Shown: positions 8,771-20,440, counted from the first letter of the stretch. The stretch is 64,000 nt of DNA from Sphingobium vermicomposti (GCF_011762025.1 NZ_JAASQR010000002.1:434001-498000), one strand, 5' to 3'. Numbers and translations: made by a program. The notes: generated from the sequence alone by a model not told the origin.

Positions 8771-9135
8771 GCGTCAACCTTCCTCCGGTCGACGAAGCTC
8801 GCCTCGAACAGGAGTGGGAGGCGGACAAGGCCGTCCTTGCCAATCTTGCCGAAAATGGCGACGTGGCCCGCCTCTCGCGCCCGGTCGATGTCAGCTTCAA
8901 GGGCAGCGAAAAGGATTTCGAGCGCGTCCTCACCATCGCCAGCCAGTTCGGCTTCGTCGAACTGGACCGCGAAGAGGATGAGGATGGCGACCTGTTCCTC
9001 TTCCTCGAATGCGTGCAGCCGGTCGATGAACAGTCAATCCGCGCGCTGACGAAAAAGTGCCTCCAGATCGAAATCCTGTGCGGCGTCGAATATGACGGCT
9101 GGGGTTGCGAAGCTCGGACGGGGGCGATGCATTGA
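8767..9135 (+). CDS. RraB-like (RNase E inhibitor family) protein
   Basis: A 122-residue acidic protein resembling the RraB fold (regulator of RNase E activity B). Visible elements are DVSFKGSEKDFERV, a DREEDEDGDLFLFLE strand-rich stretch and a C-terminal CGVEYDGWGCEARTG close. In enterobacteria RraB binds RNase E; the role here is inferred from the family only. It starts with GTG overlapping the carA stop codon by GTGA, so it is translationally coupled to carA, and carB follows 58 bp later. Confidence 0.75.
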   Translation: MSVNLPPVDEARLEQEWEADKAVLANLAENGDVARLSRPVDVSFKGSEKDFERVLTIASQFGFVELDREEDEDGDLFLFLECVQPVDEQSIRALTKKCLQIEILCGVEYDGWGCEARTGAMH

Positions 9136-9193
9136 TCATTCTATCGCAAGCAGTCGCCACCGGCGCCGACCACTATAAGCCAGAGGCCGCATA

Positions 9194-12100
9194 ATGCCCA
9201 AACGCACCGACATCTCCTCCATCCTCATCATCGGCGCTGGCCCGATCATCATCGGCCAGGCTTGCGAGTTCGACTATTCGGGCACGCAGGCGGTGAAGGC
9301 GCTCAAGGAAGAGGGCTATCGCATCATCCTGGTGAATTCCAACCCGGCCACCATCATGACCGACCCGGAATTTGCCGACGCGACCTATGTCGAGCCGATC
9401 ACGCCCGAAATCGTGGCAAAGATCATCGAGAAGGAACGCCCCGATGCGGTGCTGCCGACGATGGGCGGCCAGACCGCGCTCAACACTGCGCTCGCCCTGT
9501 TCAATGACGGCACGCTGGAAAAGTTCGGCGTCCAGATGATCGGCGCGGACGCCGAAGCCATCGACAAGGCGGAGGACCGGATCAAGTTCCGCGACGCCAT
9601 GGACAAGATCGGGCTGGAATCGGCCCGCTCGCGCATCGCTCACACCATGGAAGAGGCGATGGAGGCGCTGGAATTCACCGGTCTGCCCGCGATCATCCGG
9701 CCCAGCTTCACCATGGGCGGCACAGGTGGGGGCATCGCCTATAATCGCGACGAGTTCATGAACATCGTGCGCGGCGGGCTGGATGCGTCGCCCACCACCG
9801 AAGTACTGATCGAAGAATCTCTTCTCGGCTGGAAAGAATATGAGATGGAGGTCGTGCGGGATCGCAACGACAATGCCATCATCATTTGCTCGATCGAAAA
9901 TATCGATCCGATGGGCGTTCATACCGGCGACTCCATCACCGTCGCACCAGCGCTGACGCTGACCGACAAGGAATATCAGATCATGCGCAACGCGAGCATC
10001 GCGGTGCTGCGTGAAATCGGCGTGGAAACAGGCGGTTCCAACGTGCAGTTCTCGGTCAATCCGAAGGATGGCCGCCTGATCGTGATCGAGATGAACCCGC
10101 GCGTGTCCCGCTCTTCCGCGCTGGCGTCGAAGGCGACCGGATTCCCCATTGCGAAGGTCGCGGCGAAGCTGGCGGTCGGTTATACGCTGGACGAGATCGA
10201 GAACGACATCACCGGCGCGACCCCGGCGTCATTCGAACCGACCATCGATTATGTCGTGACTAAGATCCCCCGTTTCGCCTTTGAAAAGTTCAAGGGGGCC
10301 GAGCCGCTGTTGGGCACCGCGATGAAGTCGGTGGGCGAAGTGATGGCTATCGGCCGCAACATCCATGAATCGATGCAGAAGGCCTTGCGCGGCCTGGAAA
10401 CGGGGCTTTCCGGCTTCGATAATGTCGAGCATCTGGTCGGCGCGTCGAAGGACGACATCATCGCCGCTCTGGCTCAGCCGACGCCTGACCGCCTGCTGGT
10501 CGCCGCGCAGGCGCTGCGCGAAGGGCTGACCGTCGCGGAAATCCACAACATCGCAAAGTTCGATCCCTGGTTCCTGGAACGGATCAAGGAAATCATCGAC
10601 GCGGAAGCAGAGGTGCTTAGCAATGGCTTGCCGCAGGACGCGGACGGCATGCGCCGCCTCAAGGCCATGGGCTTTTCGGACAAGCGCCTTGCGCATCTGG
10701 CGCTCAAATCCGCCAATTTGCGCGGCATGGAGCGAGGCATTGCGCGCGGGTCGGGCCTGATCCACGAAGCGGTCAAGGCCATGACCGGCGGTGTTACCGA
10801 GGGTGAGGTGCGCAGCCTGCGTCACAAGCTGGGCGTGCGCCCGGTATTCAAGCGCATCGACACCTGTGCCGCCGAGTTCGAGGCGAAGACGCCGTATATG
10901 TATTCCACCTACGAAGCCCCGATCTTCGGCGAGGCGGAGAATGAGGCACAGCCCAGCGACCGCAAAAAAGTCGTCATCCTGGGCGGCGGGCCTAACCGGA
11001 TCGGGCAGGGGATCGAGTTCGACTATTGCTGTGTCCACGCTTGCTTCGCGCTGAGCGAAGCGGGCTATGAAACGATCATGGTCAACTGCAACCCGGAAAC
11101 GGTTTCCACCGACTATGACACGTCCGACCGCCTCTATTTCGAACCGCTGACGGCTGAGGATGTTCTCGAAATCCTGAGCGTCGAAATGTCGAACGGCACG
11201 CTTGCCGGGGTCATCGTTCAGTTCGGTGGGCAGACTCCGCTCAAGCTGGCGCAGGCGCTGGAGGATGCGGGTGTGCCGATCCTCGGCACTTCGCCCGACG
11301 CCATCGACCTTGCCGAAGACCGCGAGCGGTTTGCCGCGCTGATCGACAAGCTCAAGCTCAAGCAGCCTGCCAACGGCATTGCGCGCAGCCGGGAAGAGGC
11401 GATCGCCGTCGCCAACCGCATCGGCTATCCGGTCCTCATGCGCCCATCCTACGTCCTTGGCGGACGCGCGATGGAGATTGTCGATGGTCAGGCGCAGCTA
11501 GAGGAATATATCGCCACCGCCGTTCAGGTGTCGGGCGAATCCCCCGTGCTGATCGACCAATATCTGCGTGACGCCATCGAGGTGGACGTGGACGCACTCT
11601 GCGATGGTGATGATGTCGTCGTAGCGGGTGTGCTCCAGCATATTGAGGAAGCGGGCGTCCATTCAGGCGACAGCGCCTGCTCGCTGCCGCCCTACAGCCT
11701 GTCGGATGATGTGATCGCGGAGATTGAGCGCCAGACGGACGTTTTGGCCCGTGCGCTGTCTGTCCGTGGCCTGATGAACATCCAGTTCGCGGTCAAGGAC
11801 GGGGTCGTGTACCTGATTGAGGTCAACCCGCGCGCCAGCCGGACTGTGCCCTTCGTTGCCAAGGCCATCGGTTCGCCGGTTGCCAAGATCGCATCGCGGG
11901 TCATGGCGGGTGAGAAGCTGAAGGACCTGCCGAAAATTGATCGTCACGCGATTTCGCACGTCGCGGTCAAGGAAGCGGTTTTCCCCTTTGCGCGCTTCCC
12001 CGGCGTTGACCCGGTTCTTTCGCCGGAAATGAAGAGCACCGGCGAAGTCATGGGCATCGACAGCAATTTTGCCACGGCCTTCGCCAAGGCGCAGATTGGT

Positions 12101-12529
12101 GCTGGCACCATATTGCCGACCAGCGGCACGGTGTTCGTGTCGGTGAAGGACAACGACAAGCCGGTGATCCTGCCTGCGGTGCAGAAACTGGCGGTGCTGG
12201 GCTTTACCATCGTCGCCACCGGCGGCACGGCGCGCTATCTGGAAGAGCAGGGCATATCCGTGCAATCGGTGAACAAGGTGGCAGAGGGGCGTCCCCATAT
12301 CGTGGACAAGATTACCGATGGCGACATCGACCTGATCTTCAACACTACCGAAGGCTGGCAATCGCTAAAAGATAGCAAGGCGATCCGCACCAGCGCGCTA
12401 CGGGCCAAGGTTGCGAGCTTCACCACAGCGGCGGCTTCGGTCGCGGCTGCCGACGCGATTGAGGCTTTGCGGGGCCATGCCCTTGAAGTGCGATCGCTCC
12501 AGTCCTATTATCCCGTGTCGCAAGCCTGA
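9194..12529 (+). CDS. carB: Carbamoyl-phosphate synthase large subunit
   Basis: CarB, 1111 residues, carries two homologous ATP-grasp halves: the N-terminal half makes carboxyphosphate/carbamate and the C-terminal half phosphorylates carbamate. The N-terminal half has [20 protein letters not shown] and [15 protein letters not shown]; the second has [20 protein letters not shown] and [13 protein letters not shown]. The last ~140 residues ([33 protein letters not shown]-like FNTTEGWQS) form the MGS-like allosteric domain. The length is slightly above the usual 1070-1100. It is co-directional with carA and the RraB-like gene and likely in one operon. Confidence 0.98.
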   Translation: MPKRTDISSILIIGAGPIIIGQACEFDYSGTQAVKALKEEGYRIILVNSNPATIMTDPEFADATYVEPITPEIVAKIIEKERPDAVLPTMGGQTALNTALALFNDGTLEKFGVQMIGADAEAIDKAEDRIKFRDAMDKIGLESARSRIAHTMEEAMEALEFTGLPAIIRPSFTMGGTGGGIAYNRDEFMNIVRGGLDASPTTEVLIEESLLGWKEYEMEVVRDRNDNAIIICSIENIDPMGVHTGDSITVAPALTLTDKEYQIMRNASIAVLREIGVETGGSNVQFSVNPKDGRLIVIEMNPRVSRSSALASKATGFPIAKVAAKLAVGYTLDEIENDITGATPASFEPTIDYVVTKIPRFAFEKFKGAEPLLGTAMKSVGEVMAIGRNIHESMQKALRGLETGLSGFDNVEHLVGASKDDIIAALAQPTPDRLLVAAQALREGLTVAEIHNIAKFDPWFLERIKEIIDAEAEVLSNGLPQDADGMRRLKAMGFSDKRLAHLALKSANLRGMERGIARGSGLIHEAVKAMTGGVTEGEVRSLRHKLGVRPVFKRIDTCAAEFEAKTPYMYSTYEAPIFGEAENEAQPSDRKKVVILGGGPNRIGQGIEFDYCCVHACFALSEAGYETIMVNCNPETVSTDYDTSDRLYFEPLTAEDVLEILSVEMSNGTLAGVIVQFGGQTPLKLAQALEDAGVPILGTSPDAIDLAEDRERFAALIDKLKLKQPANGIARSREEAIAVANRIGYPVLMRPSYVLGGRAMEIVDGQAQLEEYIATAVQVSGESPVLIDQYLRDAIEVDVDALCDGDDVVVAGVLQHIEEAGVHSGDSACSLPPYSLSDDVIAEIERQTDVLARALSVRGLMNIQFAVKDGVVYLIEVNPRASRTVPFVAKAIGSPVAKIASRVMAGEKLKDLPKIDRHAISHVAVKEAVFPFARFPGVDPVLSPEMKSTGEVMGIDSNFATAFAKAQIGAGTILPTSGTVFVSVKDNDKPVILPAVQKLAVLGFTIVATGGTARYLEEQGISVQSVNKVAEGRPHIVDKITDGDIDLIFNTTEGWQSLKDSKAIRTSALRAKVASFTTAAASVAAADAIEALRGHALEVRSLQSYYPVSQA

Positions 12530-12555
12530 TCCCCTGCACAAGGAAGCACGCTGCG

Positions 12556-12578
12556 GGTGGCCCTGAGTTGGGGCCGCC
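12556..12578 (+). terminator. Hairpin between carB and greA
   Basis: An 8-bp stem (GGTGGCCC / GGGCCGCC, one G-T pair) with a 7-base loop lies 26 bases after the carB stop. No long T run follows (AAAGGGAAGTTTT), so it may be a weak terminator or an mRNA-stabilising hairpin. Confidence 0.4.
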
Positions 12579-12609
12579 AAAGGGAAGTTTTGACGAAGGA
12601 TTTGCAATA

Positions 12610-13086
12610 ATGGCGACCGTCGAGAAGATGCCGATGCTGCAGATGGGCTATGACAAGCTCAACACGCAGCTCCGCGAATTGAAGGCCGAGCGGCCTTTGA
12701 TCGTGGACGCCATCGAGGAAGCTCGCGCGCACGGTGACCTGTCGGAAAACGCCGAATATCATGCGGCGAAGGAACGGCAGGGACAGGTTGAAGCGACGAT
12801 CGGGGACTTGGAAGACAAGCTGTCGCGTGCGCAGATCATCGATCCTGCATCGCTGTCAGGCGACAAGGTTGTCTTTGGCGCGACCGTCACCTTGCTGGAT
12901 GAGGATGACAAGCCCGTCCGCTATCAGATTGTCGGGCAGGCAGAGGCTGACGCGAAGCTTGGCATGATCAGCTATAACAGCCCGCTCGGACGGGCTTTGA
13001 TTGGGCGTCAGGTTGGCGAAGAGGTTGAAGTCTCCGTGCCGTCGGGTGACAAATTTTACGTCGTCGACAAGATCGAATTCATCTGA
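12610..13086 (+). CDS. greA: Transcription elongation factor GreA
   Basis: GreA enters the RNA polymerase secondary channel and stimulates cleavage of backtracked RNA. At 158 residues it has normal length. The N-terminal coiled coil carries the signature [20 protein letters not shown] with the acidic tip residues D and E. The C-terminal FKBP-like domain has [20 protein letters not shown]. The ATG at 12610 is chosen because AAGGA lies upstream and [10 protein letters not shown] matches family starts; the open frame to 12568 is not coding-like. Confidence 0.97.
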   Translation: MATVEKMPMLQMGYDKLNTQLRELKAERPLIVDAIEEARAHGDLSENAEYHAAKERQGQVEATIGDLEDKLSRAQIIDPASLSGDKVVFGATVTLLDEDDKPVRYQIVGQAEADAKLGMISYNSPLGRALIGRQVGEEVEVSVPSGDKFYVVDKIEFI

Positions 13087-13091
13087 ACGAG

Positions 13092-13751
13092 GTGAAATTG
13101 CCCGCAGGCCGCATGACCAGCTCGATCGCGGCGATCACCTTTGCTGCGTTCGTGATTCTGTTGCTGGCCCGCCAGATCGACAATGCGGCCATTTTGGGTG
13201 GTTTTATTCCTGCCCGGTTTGGTGATCCCGGCCTTTTCGCGGGCGTGGTGGCCGTGCCAGCATGGCTGACGCCGCTCAGCTGCGCGCTGATCCATGCGGG
13301 ATGGCTGCATATCGGCTTCAATCTGTTGATGCTGGTCTTTTGCGGTCGGCAGGTCGAACAGGTGCTTCAGAAGGGCGCCTTTCTGATCCTCTACATCGCT
13401 GGTGCTTATGGTGCGGCTGCCCTGCAATGGGCGATCCAGCCAGATTCGCTCAATCCCATGGTCGGGGCCAGCGGCGCAATATCGGCAGTGATTGCGACCT
13501 ATGCCTTGCTCTACAGCCAGCAGTCGATTCGCCGGATCGGACCTTTTTCGGCCAATCTGCTGCGCGTCCTGTGGCTGGCCGCCGGATGGATCGCGATCCA
13601 GCTGATGATCGGGGTGGCAACAGCAGGCGGCATCGGCGATCTGGGGCAGATCGCAGTGGCGGCGCATATCGGTGGCTTTCTGGTCGGCCTGCTGCTCACG
13701 CGCCCCTTGTTGTGGTGGCGTTTTCGCAAAGGGCCGCAACCGCTGATCTGA
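13092..13751 (+). CDS. Rhomboid-family intramembrane serine protease
   Basis: A polytopic membrane protein of 219 residues with about six hydrophobic helices. The catalytic Ser is in VGASGAISAV (GxSG, about residue 125) and the catalytic His in VAAHIGGFLVGLL (about residue 193). The conserved HAGWLHIGFNLLML in the second helix is typical of rhomboids, which cleave substrates within the membrane. The start is uncertain: GTG at 13092 or ATG at 13113; the latter puts the first helix at the N-terminus. It follows greA by 5 bp and converges on the DUF4170 gene. Confidence 0.88.
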   Translation: MKLPAGRMTSSIAAITFAAFVILLLARQIDNAAILGGFIPARFGDPGLFAGVVAVPAWLTPLSCALIHAGWLHIGFNLLMLVFCGRQVEQVLQKGAFLILYIAGAYGAAALQWAIQPDSLNPMVGASGAISAVIATYALLYSQQSIRRIGPFSANLLRVLWLAAGWIAIQLMIGVATAGGIGDLGQIAVAAHIGGFLVGLLLTRPLLWWRFRKGPQPLI

Positions 13752-13772
13752 CGCCGCCGTCTGGCGCTTATC

Positions 13773-13997
13773 TTATTGGGTCTGGGGCAGGTCAGGTTCC
13801 AGCAGACGATGCAGATGCACGATGACATAGCGCATCTCTGCATCGTCGACCGTGCGCTGCGCCGCTCCGCGCCACGCATTTTCCGCCGACGCAAAGTCCG
13901 GGAAAACACCCACTATGTCGATTGAACCCAGATCTTCAAATTCAAGCGTTTGAGGGTCCTTGACGCGACCGCCCATGACCAGGTGGAGCTTGCTCAT
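13773..13997 (-). CDS. DUF4170 domain protein
   Basis: A 74-residue soluble protein matching the small DUF4170 family of alphaproteobacteria, function unknown. Features are KLHLVMGGRVKDP, the middle DIVGVFPDFASAENAWRGAAQRTVDDA and the end RYVIVHLHRLL. It looks like a compact alpha/beta domain. It is convergent with the rhomboid gene, 21 bp apart. AGGGAGA lies upstream of the ATG as a ribosome site. Confidence 0.82.
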   Translation of the reverse strand: MSKLHLVMGGRVKDPQTLEFEDLGSIDIVGVFPDFASAENAWRGAAQRTVDDAEMRYVIVHLHRLLEPDLPQTQ

Positions 13998-14077
13998 ATA
14001 TTTTGTAATCTCCCTCGGAAGGAACGGGCAGCCTTAGCAGTGAGGCCGCCCGCATCCAAGCGGAAGGAGTGACGCGA

Positions 14078-14665
14078 TCAGCGTTTTGGCAATCGGGCCT
14101 TCAACGACTCGCTTACCGTGTCGATCTTGCTCGCGACCAGCGACGCAAGGCTATCCGCCATGCGCGATGCAGTGCCGCTGATGTCGGCGGATGCAGCGGT
14201 TTCCCGCGCGGATGCGGCGGCGTGGCTCGCGCTTTCACGAGCATGGTGAAGCGCGTCGGTGGCGCTGGACTTGACGCTTTCCGCTCCCTCGGCTGCGGCG
14301 GCTCGCGCGGCAATGGCGGCTTCCACGACCCGGCTGCCTGCGGTGGTGGCCAGGGCGGGCAGGGCCTTGAGCGCCGCGCGGCTCTTGGGGAACATCCATG
14401 CGATCACGGCGCCAGCGGCAACCGCGCCAGCTACCGCGGCGATCGGATGTTCCTGAACGATCTCGTTCGCGCGCGTCGCAACCCGCTGCGTGCGTTCGCG
14501 CGCATCGCTATAGGCATCTTCTGCCCGTTCTCGGCTGTTTTGAATTAGGTCGCTGGCGCTGCCACGCGCCTTGCCCGTCGTGTCGCGCAGCTTTTCCGTT
14601 GTCGTTTCTGCAATATCGTTCGCGGCGTCGCGTACGCGAGTGATCTGGGCGCGAATGTCAGCCAT
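14078..14665 (-). CDS. ElaB/YqjD-like (DUF883-like) membrane-anchored protein
   Basis: A 195-residue Ala-rich, highly charged helical protein. The N-terminal half has amphipathic repeats (TTEKLRDTTGKARGSASDLI, RERAEDAYSDARERTQRV). A short hydrophobic segment follows (HPIAAVAGAVAAGAVIAWMFP, about 77-97), then another helical tail. This is the architecture of ElaB/YqjD/DUF883 proteins, which are stress-induced inner-membrane anchors associated with ribosomes in enterobacteria. The start at 14665 overlaps the DUF3618-like gene by 8 bp; an upstream open frame to 14788 lies within that gene and is not used. Confidence 0.65.
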   Translation of the reverse strand: MADIRAQITRVRDAANDIAETTTEKLRDTTGKARGSASDLIQNSRERAEDAYSDARERTQRVATRANEIVQEHPIAAVAGAVAAGAVIAWMFPKSRAALKALPALATTAGSRVVEAAIAARAAAAEGAESVKSSATDALHHARESASHAAASARETAASADISGTASRMADSLASLVASKIDTVSESLKARLPKR

Positions 14666-14981
14666 CGTCTTTCTCCGATTGATCCGGGGTGCGGTTAGTA
14701 ATTCGAACGTATATGCGCCGGAAAAGTGCCGAAAGCGGACGGCGGAACAGGTAGATGGCCAAGGCCCCGGCAGCCGCGCTCGTTGCAACGGGGCGCTCGC
14801 TGATCTGGGTCATGGCCGTTGAACTCACCTTGTGAAGTCCGTCCGAAACCTTGCCCTTGACGTCCTGCTTTAAACGGGTGGGGGACAGTCGGGCCTTCGC
14901 CACCGTGGCGCTGGACCGAAACGCGGCTTTCTTTTGTTCGACCTCAATAGTTGCACGCTGATATTGCTCTTCCGCCGTCAT
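14658..14981 (-). CDS. DUF3618-like small membrane protein
   Basis: A 107-residue protein starting MTAEEQYQRATIEVEQKKA. It has a helical N-terminal half with TVAKARLSPTRLKQDVKGKV, followed by one hydrophobic segment RPVATSAAAGALAIYLFRRPLSAL and a basic C-terminus. This resembles DUF3618, a family found beside YqjE/YqjD-type genes. Its ATG overlaps the stop of the holin-like gene (ATGA at 14978-14981) and its 3' end overlaps the next gene, so the set is translationally coupled. Confidence 0.65.
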   Translation of the reverse strand: MTAEEQYQRATIEVEQKKAAFRSSATVAKARLSPTRLKQDVKGKVSDGLHKVSSTAMTQISERPVATSAAAGALAIYLFRRPLSALFRRIYVRITNRTPDQSEKDDG

Positions 14982-15349
14982 GACTGGACCGCTTTCTTCA
15001 TGCGTGAGATCCGCGACCTTGCCAGCAGCAGCAGCAATAGAGCCACCAGCAGGGATGACCCAAAGACGATGACCGTGGCCCATCCTGCGCCCACCTGAGG
15101 TTCGAGCGTCAGGATTAGGCCGACGAGAAAGGCAATCAGCCCGGACAGGGCCAGCAGGAAACCGGCCGCGCCAAAGATGACGGCATCCTTGACCCCGGAC
15201 CCGACAATGCCCGCGCGCAGCTTTTGCCGTTCAATCTCCGCGTCGGCGTAGGCGCGTCCGTCGGAGTATAGACGGGCGAACGCGGCGCGAACGCTGTCTC
15301 CGTCTTCCTCCGCTTCCGGGCTCGCCACAAGGATTGGCTCTTCAGTCAA
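14978..15349 (-). CDS. Phage holin family / YqjE-like membrane protein
   Basis: A 123-residue protein with an acidic N-terminus and two transmembrane helices (DAVIFGAAGFLLALSGLIAF and WATVIVFGSSLLVALLLLLL), then a basic end RSRISRMKKAVQS. This is the form of the Phage_holin_3_6/DUF1469 (YqjE) family. Despite the family name these chromosomal copies are not lysis genes; they co-occur with YqjD and DUF3618 proteins, exactly as here. Confidence 0.75.
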   Translation of the reverse strand: MTEEPILVASPEAEEDGDSVRAAFARLYSDGRAYADAEIERQKLRAGIVGSGVKDAVIFGAAGFLLALSGLIAFLVGLILTLEPQVGAGWATVIVFGSSLLVALLLLLLARSRISRMKKAVQS

Positions 15350-15399
15350 ACGCCCCTCCGCCCCAGGCCGGGGTCTTGGCTAATGAAATGAAAATTGCG

Positions 15400-15993
15400 C
15401 TATGCCTCGTCATCAGATCCCTTGGCCAGGCGCATGAGCACGAAGCCGACGACAGCCGCCGCACCGATGGCGACCGCAGGACTTTTGCGCACGAAATCGC
15501 GCGCTTCGGTCATCAATTGATCGACATCCTTGCTGTCCAGCTTGTCCGCTGCCCCGGCCACGGTTTCGGCAGCCTGCCGGGCATAGTCGCCATATTGGGG
15601 GCCAAGTTTCGCATCGACGGTCCCGGCTGTGTCGGAAATCAACTTGGCCAAGCTCTGCATCGCTGAGCCGGTCCTGTCCTTGGCCGCGCCTGCAGCCGAC
15701 ATGGCCGTTTTTGACGCCTGATCCTTCAAGGGGTCGATATGCGTTTTCCAATCAACCGCGCTCAGCTTTTCGGTAGCCGTCTTGACGACCTTTTCAGCCT
15801 GCGCCTTGATCGGTTCAATCTGGGCGGTCCAGCCTGCCGCTGTCTTGCCCGCCGGGGTGTCAGGTGCACTTGTCGTGGCTGCAACCTTCAACGGCGCGGC
15901 TGGTTTTGGCGCTGTTCCGGCACCCTTGGCTGGCTTTGGATTGGGTGCTTTCCTGGCGCGCTTTGCGGGTGGAGTTCCGGGTGTGTCGGCCAT
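15400..15993 (-). CDS. Alanine/lysine-rich protein with C-terminal membrane anchor
   Basis: A 197-residue low-complexity protein with a Pro/Ala/Lys-rich N-terminus (AKRARKAPNPKPAKGAGTAP). A helical body carries repeated IDPLKDQASKTAMSAAGAAK-like segments, and a C-terminal hydrophobic helix (SPAVAIGAAAVVGFVLMRLA) is followed by GSDDEA. The C-terminal anchor is like YqjD/ElaB. It begins the four-gene minus-strand cluster and is separated from the holin-like gene by 50 bp. The function is unknown; a role in stress-related membrane association is inferred from neighbours. Confidence 0.6.
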   Translation of the reverse strand: MADTPGTPPAKRARKAPNPKPAKGAGTAPKPAAPLKVAATTSAPDTPAGKTAAGWTAQIEPIKAQAEKVVKTATEKLSAVDWKTHIDPLKDQASKTAMSAAGAAKDRTGSAMQSLAKLISDTAGTVDAKLGPQYGDYARQAAETVAGAADKLDSKDVDQLMTEARDFVRKSPAVAIGAAAVVGFVLMRLAKGSDDEA

Positions 15994-16092
15994 CGTCCTA
16001 TGTCTCCTCAGATATGGTGGGGTCGCGATGCGGGCGGATGGATATCCGTCCTAATGCTTCGCGGCGTGCCACAGTTCCGTTGCCGTTACTAA

Positions 16093-17478
<1,386 letters not shown>

Positions 17479-17491
17479 TATTCTGTTACGG

Positions 17492-17528
17492 GCTGGCCGC
17501 TGGGAAATAGATTTCCCTTGCGGTCAGC
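17492..17528 (+). terminator. Long hairpin after eno
   Basis: A 15-bp stem in two parts: GCTGGCCGC pairs with GCGGTCAGC (one G-T), and inside it GGGAAA pairs with TTTCCC around a TAGA loop. It lies 13 bases after the eno stop. There is no T tail, so termination or 3'-end protection of the eno message are both possible. Confidence 0.55.
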
Positions 17529-17552
17529 GTCCAGCTATGATTCAACTTGTCT

Positions 17553-17864
17553 ATGGCGCACATTGCTAAGCTTCGCATGTTGTTGTTCTCCGCCCTGGGG
17601 CCGGCAATTGCGGTGCTTCTTCTTCTTTTCTTTGCGGGTTATGTCGTGCTGGGGTCCAATGGGGTTCTGGCCTGGGGCGATTATACGCGGCAGCTGCACC
17701 ACGCGAAGGTGGAACTGGCGCAGGTCGCGGCGCATCGCACTGAATTGAAGAACCGCGTAGATTTGCTCAATCCACGGCGGGTCGACCCCGACCTCAGTGA
17801 TGAGCTGATAAGGCGTCAACTGGGCGTCATCCATAATGATGAAGTGGTCGTTCCGCTGAACTGA
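17553..17864 (+). CDS. FtsB/DivIC-like septum formation initiator
   Basis: A ~103-residue bitopic protein. An N-terminal transmembrane helix (MLLFSALGPAIAVLLLLFFAGYVVLG) is followed by a periplasmic helical coiled coil (HHAKVELAQVAAHRTELKNRVDLL). The end DLSDELIRRQLGVIHNDEVVVPL matches the FtsB/DivIC family that forms the FtsQLB divisome complex. The position between eno and pdhA is the common place for ftsB in proteobacteria. TTG at 17547 is an alternative start two codons upstream. Confidence 0.85.
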   Translation: MAHIAKLRMLLFSALGPAIAVLLLLFFAGYVVLGSNGVLAWGDYTRQLHHAKVELAQVAAHRTELKNRVDLLNPRRVDPDLSDELIRRQLGVIHNDEVVVPLN

Positions 17865-17975
17865 CCCGAAGGCGGACCACGCCTTTTTCCCAAGTCCTCA
17901 AACGTTGCATTTGGCGGACTTCTGCCGCTATACCGGCGTTCCTTCCATCCATGTCCACGCAAAAGGATAAGAGCC

Positions 17976-19049
17976 TTGGCGAAACCTACGACGCCGCGTC
18001 CATCGCGCGCTAAAGCAAAGGGGCCAAACCCTGCTAGCGCCGACCATAACCGGCCTCGCCCTGAAACACCCTCTGCCTATCAGGCGTCCAAGGAAGAACT
18101 GATGGAGTTCTACCGGCAGATGGTCCTCATCCGCCGGTTCGAGGAAAAGGCCGGGCAGCTTTACGGCCTGGGCCTCATCGGCGGCTTCTGTCACCTCTAT
18201 ATCGGGCAGGAAGCCGTTGCCGTCGGCATTCAATCCGCGCTTCAGCCGGGCAAGGACAGCGTGATCACGGGCTATCGCGATCATGGTCACATGCTGGCCT
18301 ATGGCATCGATCCCAATGTCATCATGGCCGAACTGACCGGGCGCGCGGCCGGCATTTCGAGGGGCAAGGGCGGTTCGATGCACATGTTCAGCGTCGAACA
18401 TAAATTCTTCGGCGGTCACGGCATCGTTGGCGCTCAGGTGTCTCTGGGTGCGGGTCTCGGCTTTGCGCATAAATACAATAATGACGGTGGCGTTTGCGTT
18501 GCCTATTTCGGTGACGGCGCGGCGAACCAAGGTCAGGTGTATGAAAGCTTCAACATGGCTGAGCTGTGGAAGCTGCCGATCATCTTCGTGATCGAAAACA
18601 ACCAATATGCGATGGGCACTAGCGTCAACCGCTCGTCGGCGGAGGATCAGCTTTATCGTCGCGGTGAAAGCTTCCGCATCCCGGGCCTTCAGGTCGATGG
18701 CATGGACGTGCTGGCCGTGCGCGGCGCGACCGAAGAAGCGCTGAAATGGGTGCAGGGGGGCAACGGTCCGATCCTGCTGGAAATGAAGACATACCGTTAT
18801 CGGGGTCACTCCATGTCCGACCCGGCCAAATACCGGTCGCGCGAGGAAGTGCAGGCGATGCGCGAAAAGTCCGATCCCATCGAAGGCGCGAAAAAATACC
18901 TCACCGAAATGGGCGTTGGCGAAGACGAGCTCAAGAAAATCGATCAGGACATCCGCAAGATCGTGAGCGACTCTGCCGACTTCGCTGAAACTTCCCCTGA
19001 ACCGGAAATGTCGGAACTTTATACCGACGTGCTGGTGGAGCAATATTAA
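17976..19049 (+). CDS. pdhA: Pyruvate dehydrogenase E1 component, alpha subunit
   Basis: The alpha subunit of the thiamine-diphosphate E1 enzyme, which decarboxylates pyruvate for acetyl-CoA synthesis. The ThDP motif is [17 protein letters not shown] ... ENN (about 180-210). [11 protein letters not shown] and [11 protein letters not shown] are also typical, and the phosphorylation-loop-like [15 protein letters not shown] is present. The first 30 residues are a Lys/Pro-rich extension. The annotated start is TTG at 17976. The stop overlaps the pdhB ATG (TAATG), so the two subunits are coupled. Confidence 0.96.
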   Translation: MAKPTTPRPSRAKAKGPNPASADHNRPRPETPSAYQASKEELMEFYRQMVLIRRFEEKAGQLYGLGLIGGFCHLYIGQEAVAVGIQSALQPGKDSVITGYRDHGHMLAYGIDPNVIMAELTGRAAGISRGKGGSMHMFSVEHKFFGGHGIVGAQVSLGAGLGFAHKYNNDGGVCVAYFGDGAANQGQVYESFNMAELWKLPIIFVIENNQYAMGTSVNRSSAEDQLYRRGESFRIPGLQVDGMDVLAVRGATEEALKWVQGGNGPILLEMKTYRYRGHSMSDPAKYRSREEVQAMREKSDPIEGAKKYLTEMGVGEDELKKIDQDIRKIVSDSADFAETSPEPEMSELYTDVLVEQY

Positions 19050-20431
19050 TGGGTATCGAAATCAAGATGCCGGCGCTGTCGCCGACTATGGAGGAAGGCA
19101 CGCTGGCCAAGTGGCTGGTGAAGGAAGGCGACGAAGTCCGTTCCGGCGACATATTGGCCGAGATTGAGACGGATAAGGCGACGATGGAATTCGAAGCCGT
19201 CGATGAAGGCAAGATCGGCTCGATCGTCGTGCCGGAAGGGTCGGAAGGCGTGAAGGTCGGGACTGTCATCGCGACCATGGCTGGGGAAGATGGCGGGAAG
19301 CAAGCCGCTCCAGCGGCAGCTCCGGCGGCCAAGGAAAGCGAGGCCGAACCTGAAAGCGCGCCGAAGAAGGCGGAAAGCGGTACGTCAAAGCTGACCACCG
19401 AAGTCCGGGCAGCCGTTCAGGACCCCGACTTGCCCGAAGGCACCGAAATGGTGAAGACGACTGTTCGTGAAGCATTACGCGACGCCATGGCGGAGGAGAT
19501 GCGTCGGGATGAGCGCGTCTTCGTCATGGGCGAAGAGGTTGCTGAATATCAGGGTGCCTACAAGGTCACGCAGGGGCTGCTGGCCGAATTTGGCGAGAAG
19601 CGCGTCATCGACACGCCTATTACCGAATATGGCTTTGCAGGCATCGGTGCCGGTGCGGCGATGGGCGGCCTGCGTCCGGTGATTGAGTTCATGACGTTCA
19701 ACTTCGCCATGCAGGCGATCGATCACATCATCAACTCCGCGGCCAAGACCAACTATATGTCGGGGGGCCAGATGCGTTGCCCGATCGTGTTCCGTGGTCC
19801 CAACGGCGCTGCCAGCCGCGTCGGTGCGCAGCATAGCCAGAATTACGGCCCCTGGTATGCTGCGGTTCCCGGCCTGATCGTCATCGCCCCTTATGATGCG
19901 GCGGACGCCAAGGGGCTGCTCAAGGCCGCGATCCGTTCGGAAGATCCGGTCGTGTTCCTGGAAAATGAGCTGGTCTACGGTCGCAGCTTCGACGTGCCCA
20001 AGCTGGACGACCATGTCCTGCCGATCGGCAAGGCGCGGATCGTGCGGCAGGGCAAGGACGTGACCCTGGTCAGCTATTCGATCGGCGTCGGCATCGCGCT
20101 GGAGGCAGCGGAAACGCTCGCGTCCGAAGGCATTGATGCCGAAGTGATCGACCTTCGCACCCTGCGGCCGCTCGACACGGCGACGGTGTTGGAAAGCCTG
20201 AAGAAGACCAACCGCCTTGTGGTGGTCGAGGAAGGCTGGCCAGTCTGTTCGATCGCGTCGGAAATCACGGCGGTGGTGATGGAGCAGGGTTTCGACGACC
20301 TCGACGCTCCAGTGCTGCGCGTGACGAACGAAGACGTCCCGCTGCCCTACGCGGCCAACCTGGAAAAGGCGGCCCTGATCGACGCGGATCGGGTCGTCGC
20401 TACCGTGAAGAAGGTTTGCTACAAAGAGTAA
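19049..20431 (+). CDS. pdhB: Pyruvate dehydrogenase E1 component, beta subunit with lipoyl domain
   Basis: E1 beta with an N-terminal lipoyl domain (residues 1-80; lipoyl Lys in [13 protein letters not shown]), as usual in alphaproteobacteria. A flexible Ala/Pro/Lys-rich linker (about 88-120) joins the transketolase-like body. The body has [29 protein letters not shown] sequence, [16 protein letters not shown] and the C-terminal transketolase domain ending [12 protein letters not shown]. No dihydrolipoamide acyltransferase or E3 gene follows here, so the rest of the complex is encoded elsewhere. A hairpin at 20441-20471 closes the unit. Confidence 0.96.
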   Translation: MGIEIKMPALSPTMEEGTLAKWLVKEGDEVRSGDILAEIETDKATMEFEAVDEGKIGSIVVPEGSEGVKVGTVIATMAGEDGGKQAAPAAAPAAKESEAEPESAPKKAESGTSKLTTEVRAAVQDPDLPEGTEMVKTTVREALRDAMAEEMRRDERVFVMGEEVAEYQGAYKVTQGLLAEFGEKRVIDTPITEYGFAGIGAGAAMGGLRPVIEFMTFNFAMQAIDHIINSAAKTNYMSGGQMRCPIVFRGPNGAASRVGAQHSQNYGPWYAAVPGLIVIAPYDAADAKGLLKAAIRSEDPVVFLENELVYGRSFDVPKLDDHVLPIGKARIVRQGKDVTLVSYSIGVGIALEAAETLASEGIDAEVIDLRTLRPLDTATVLESLKKTNRLVVVEEGWPVCSIASEITAVVMEQGFDDLDAPVLRVTNEDVPLPYAANLEKAALIDADRVVATVKKVCYKE

Positions 20432-20440
20432 GATATTACG

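Noticed and set aside
14978-15349. Prophage holin
   Set aside because: Despite the family name this is a YqjE-type chromosomal gene in a stress cluster.
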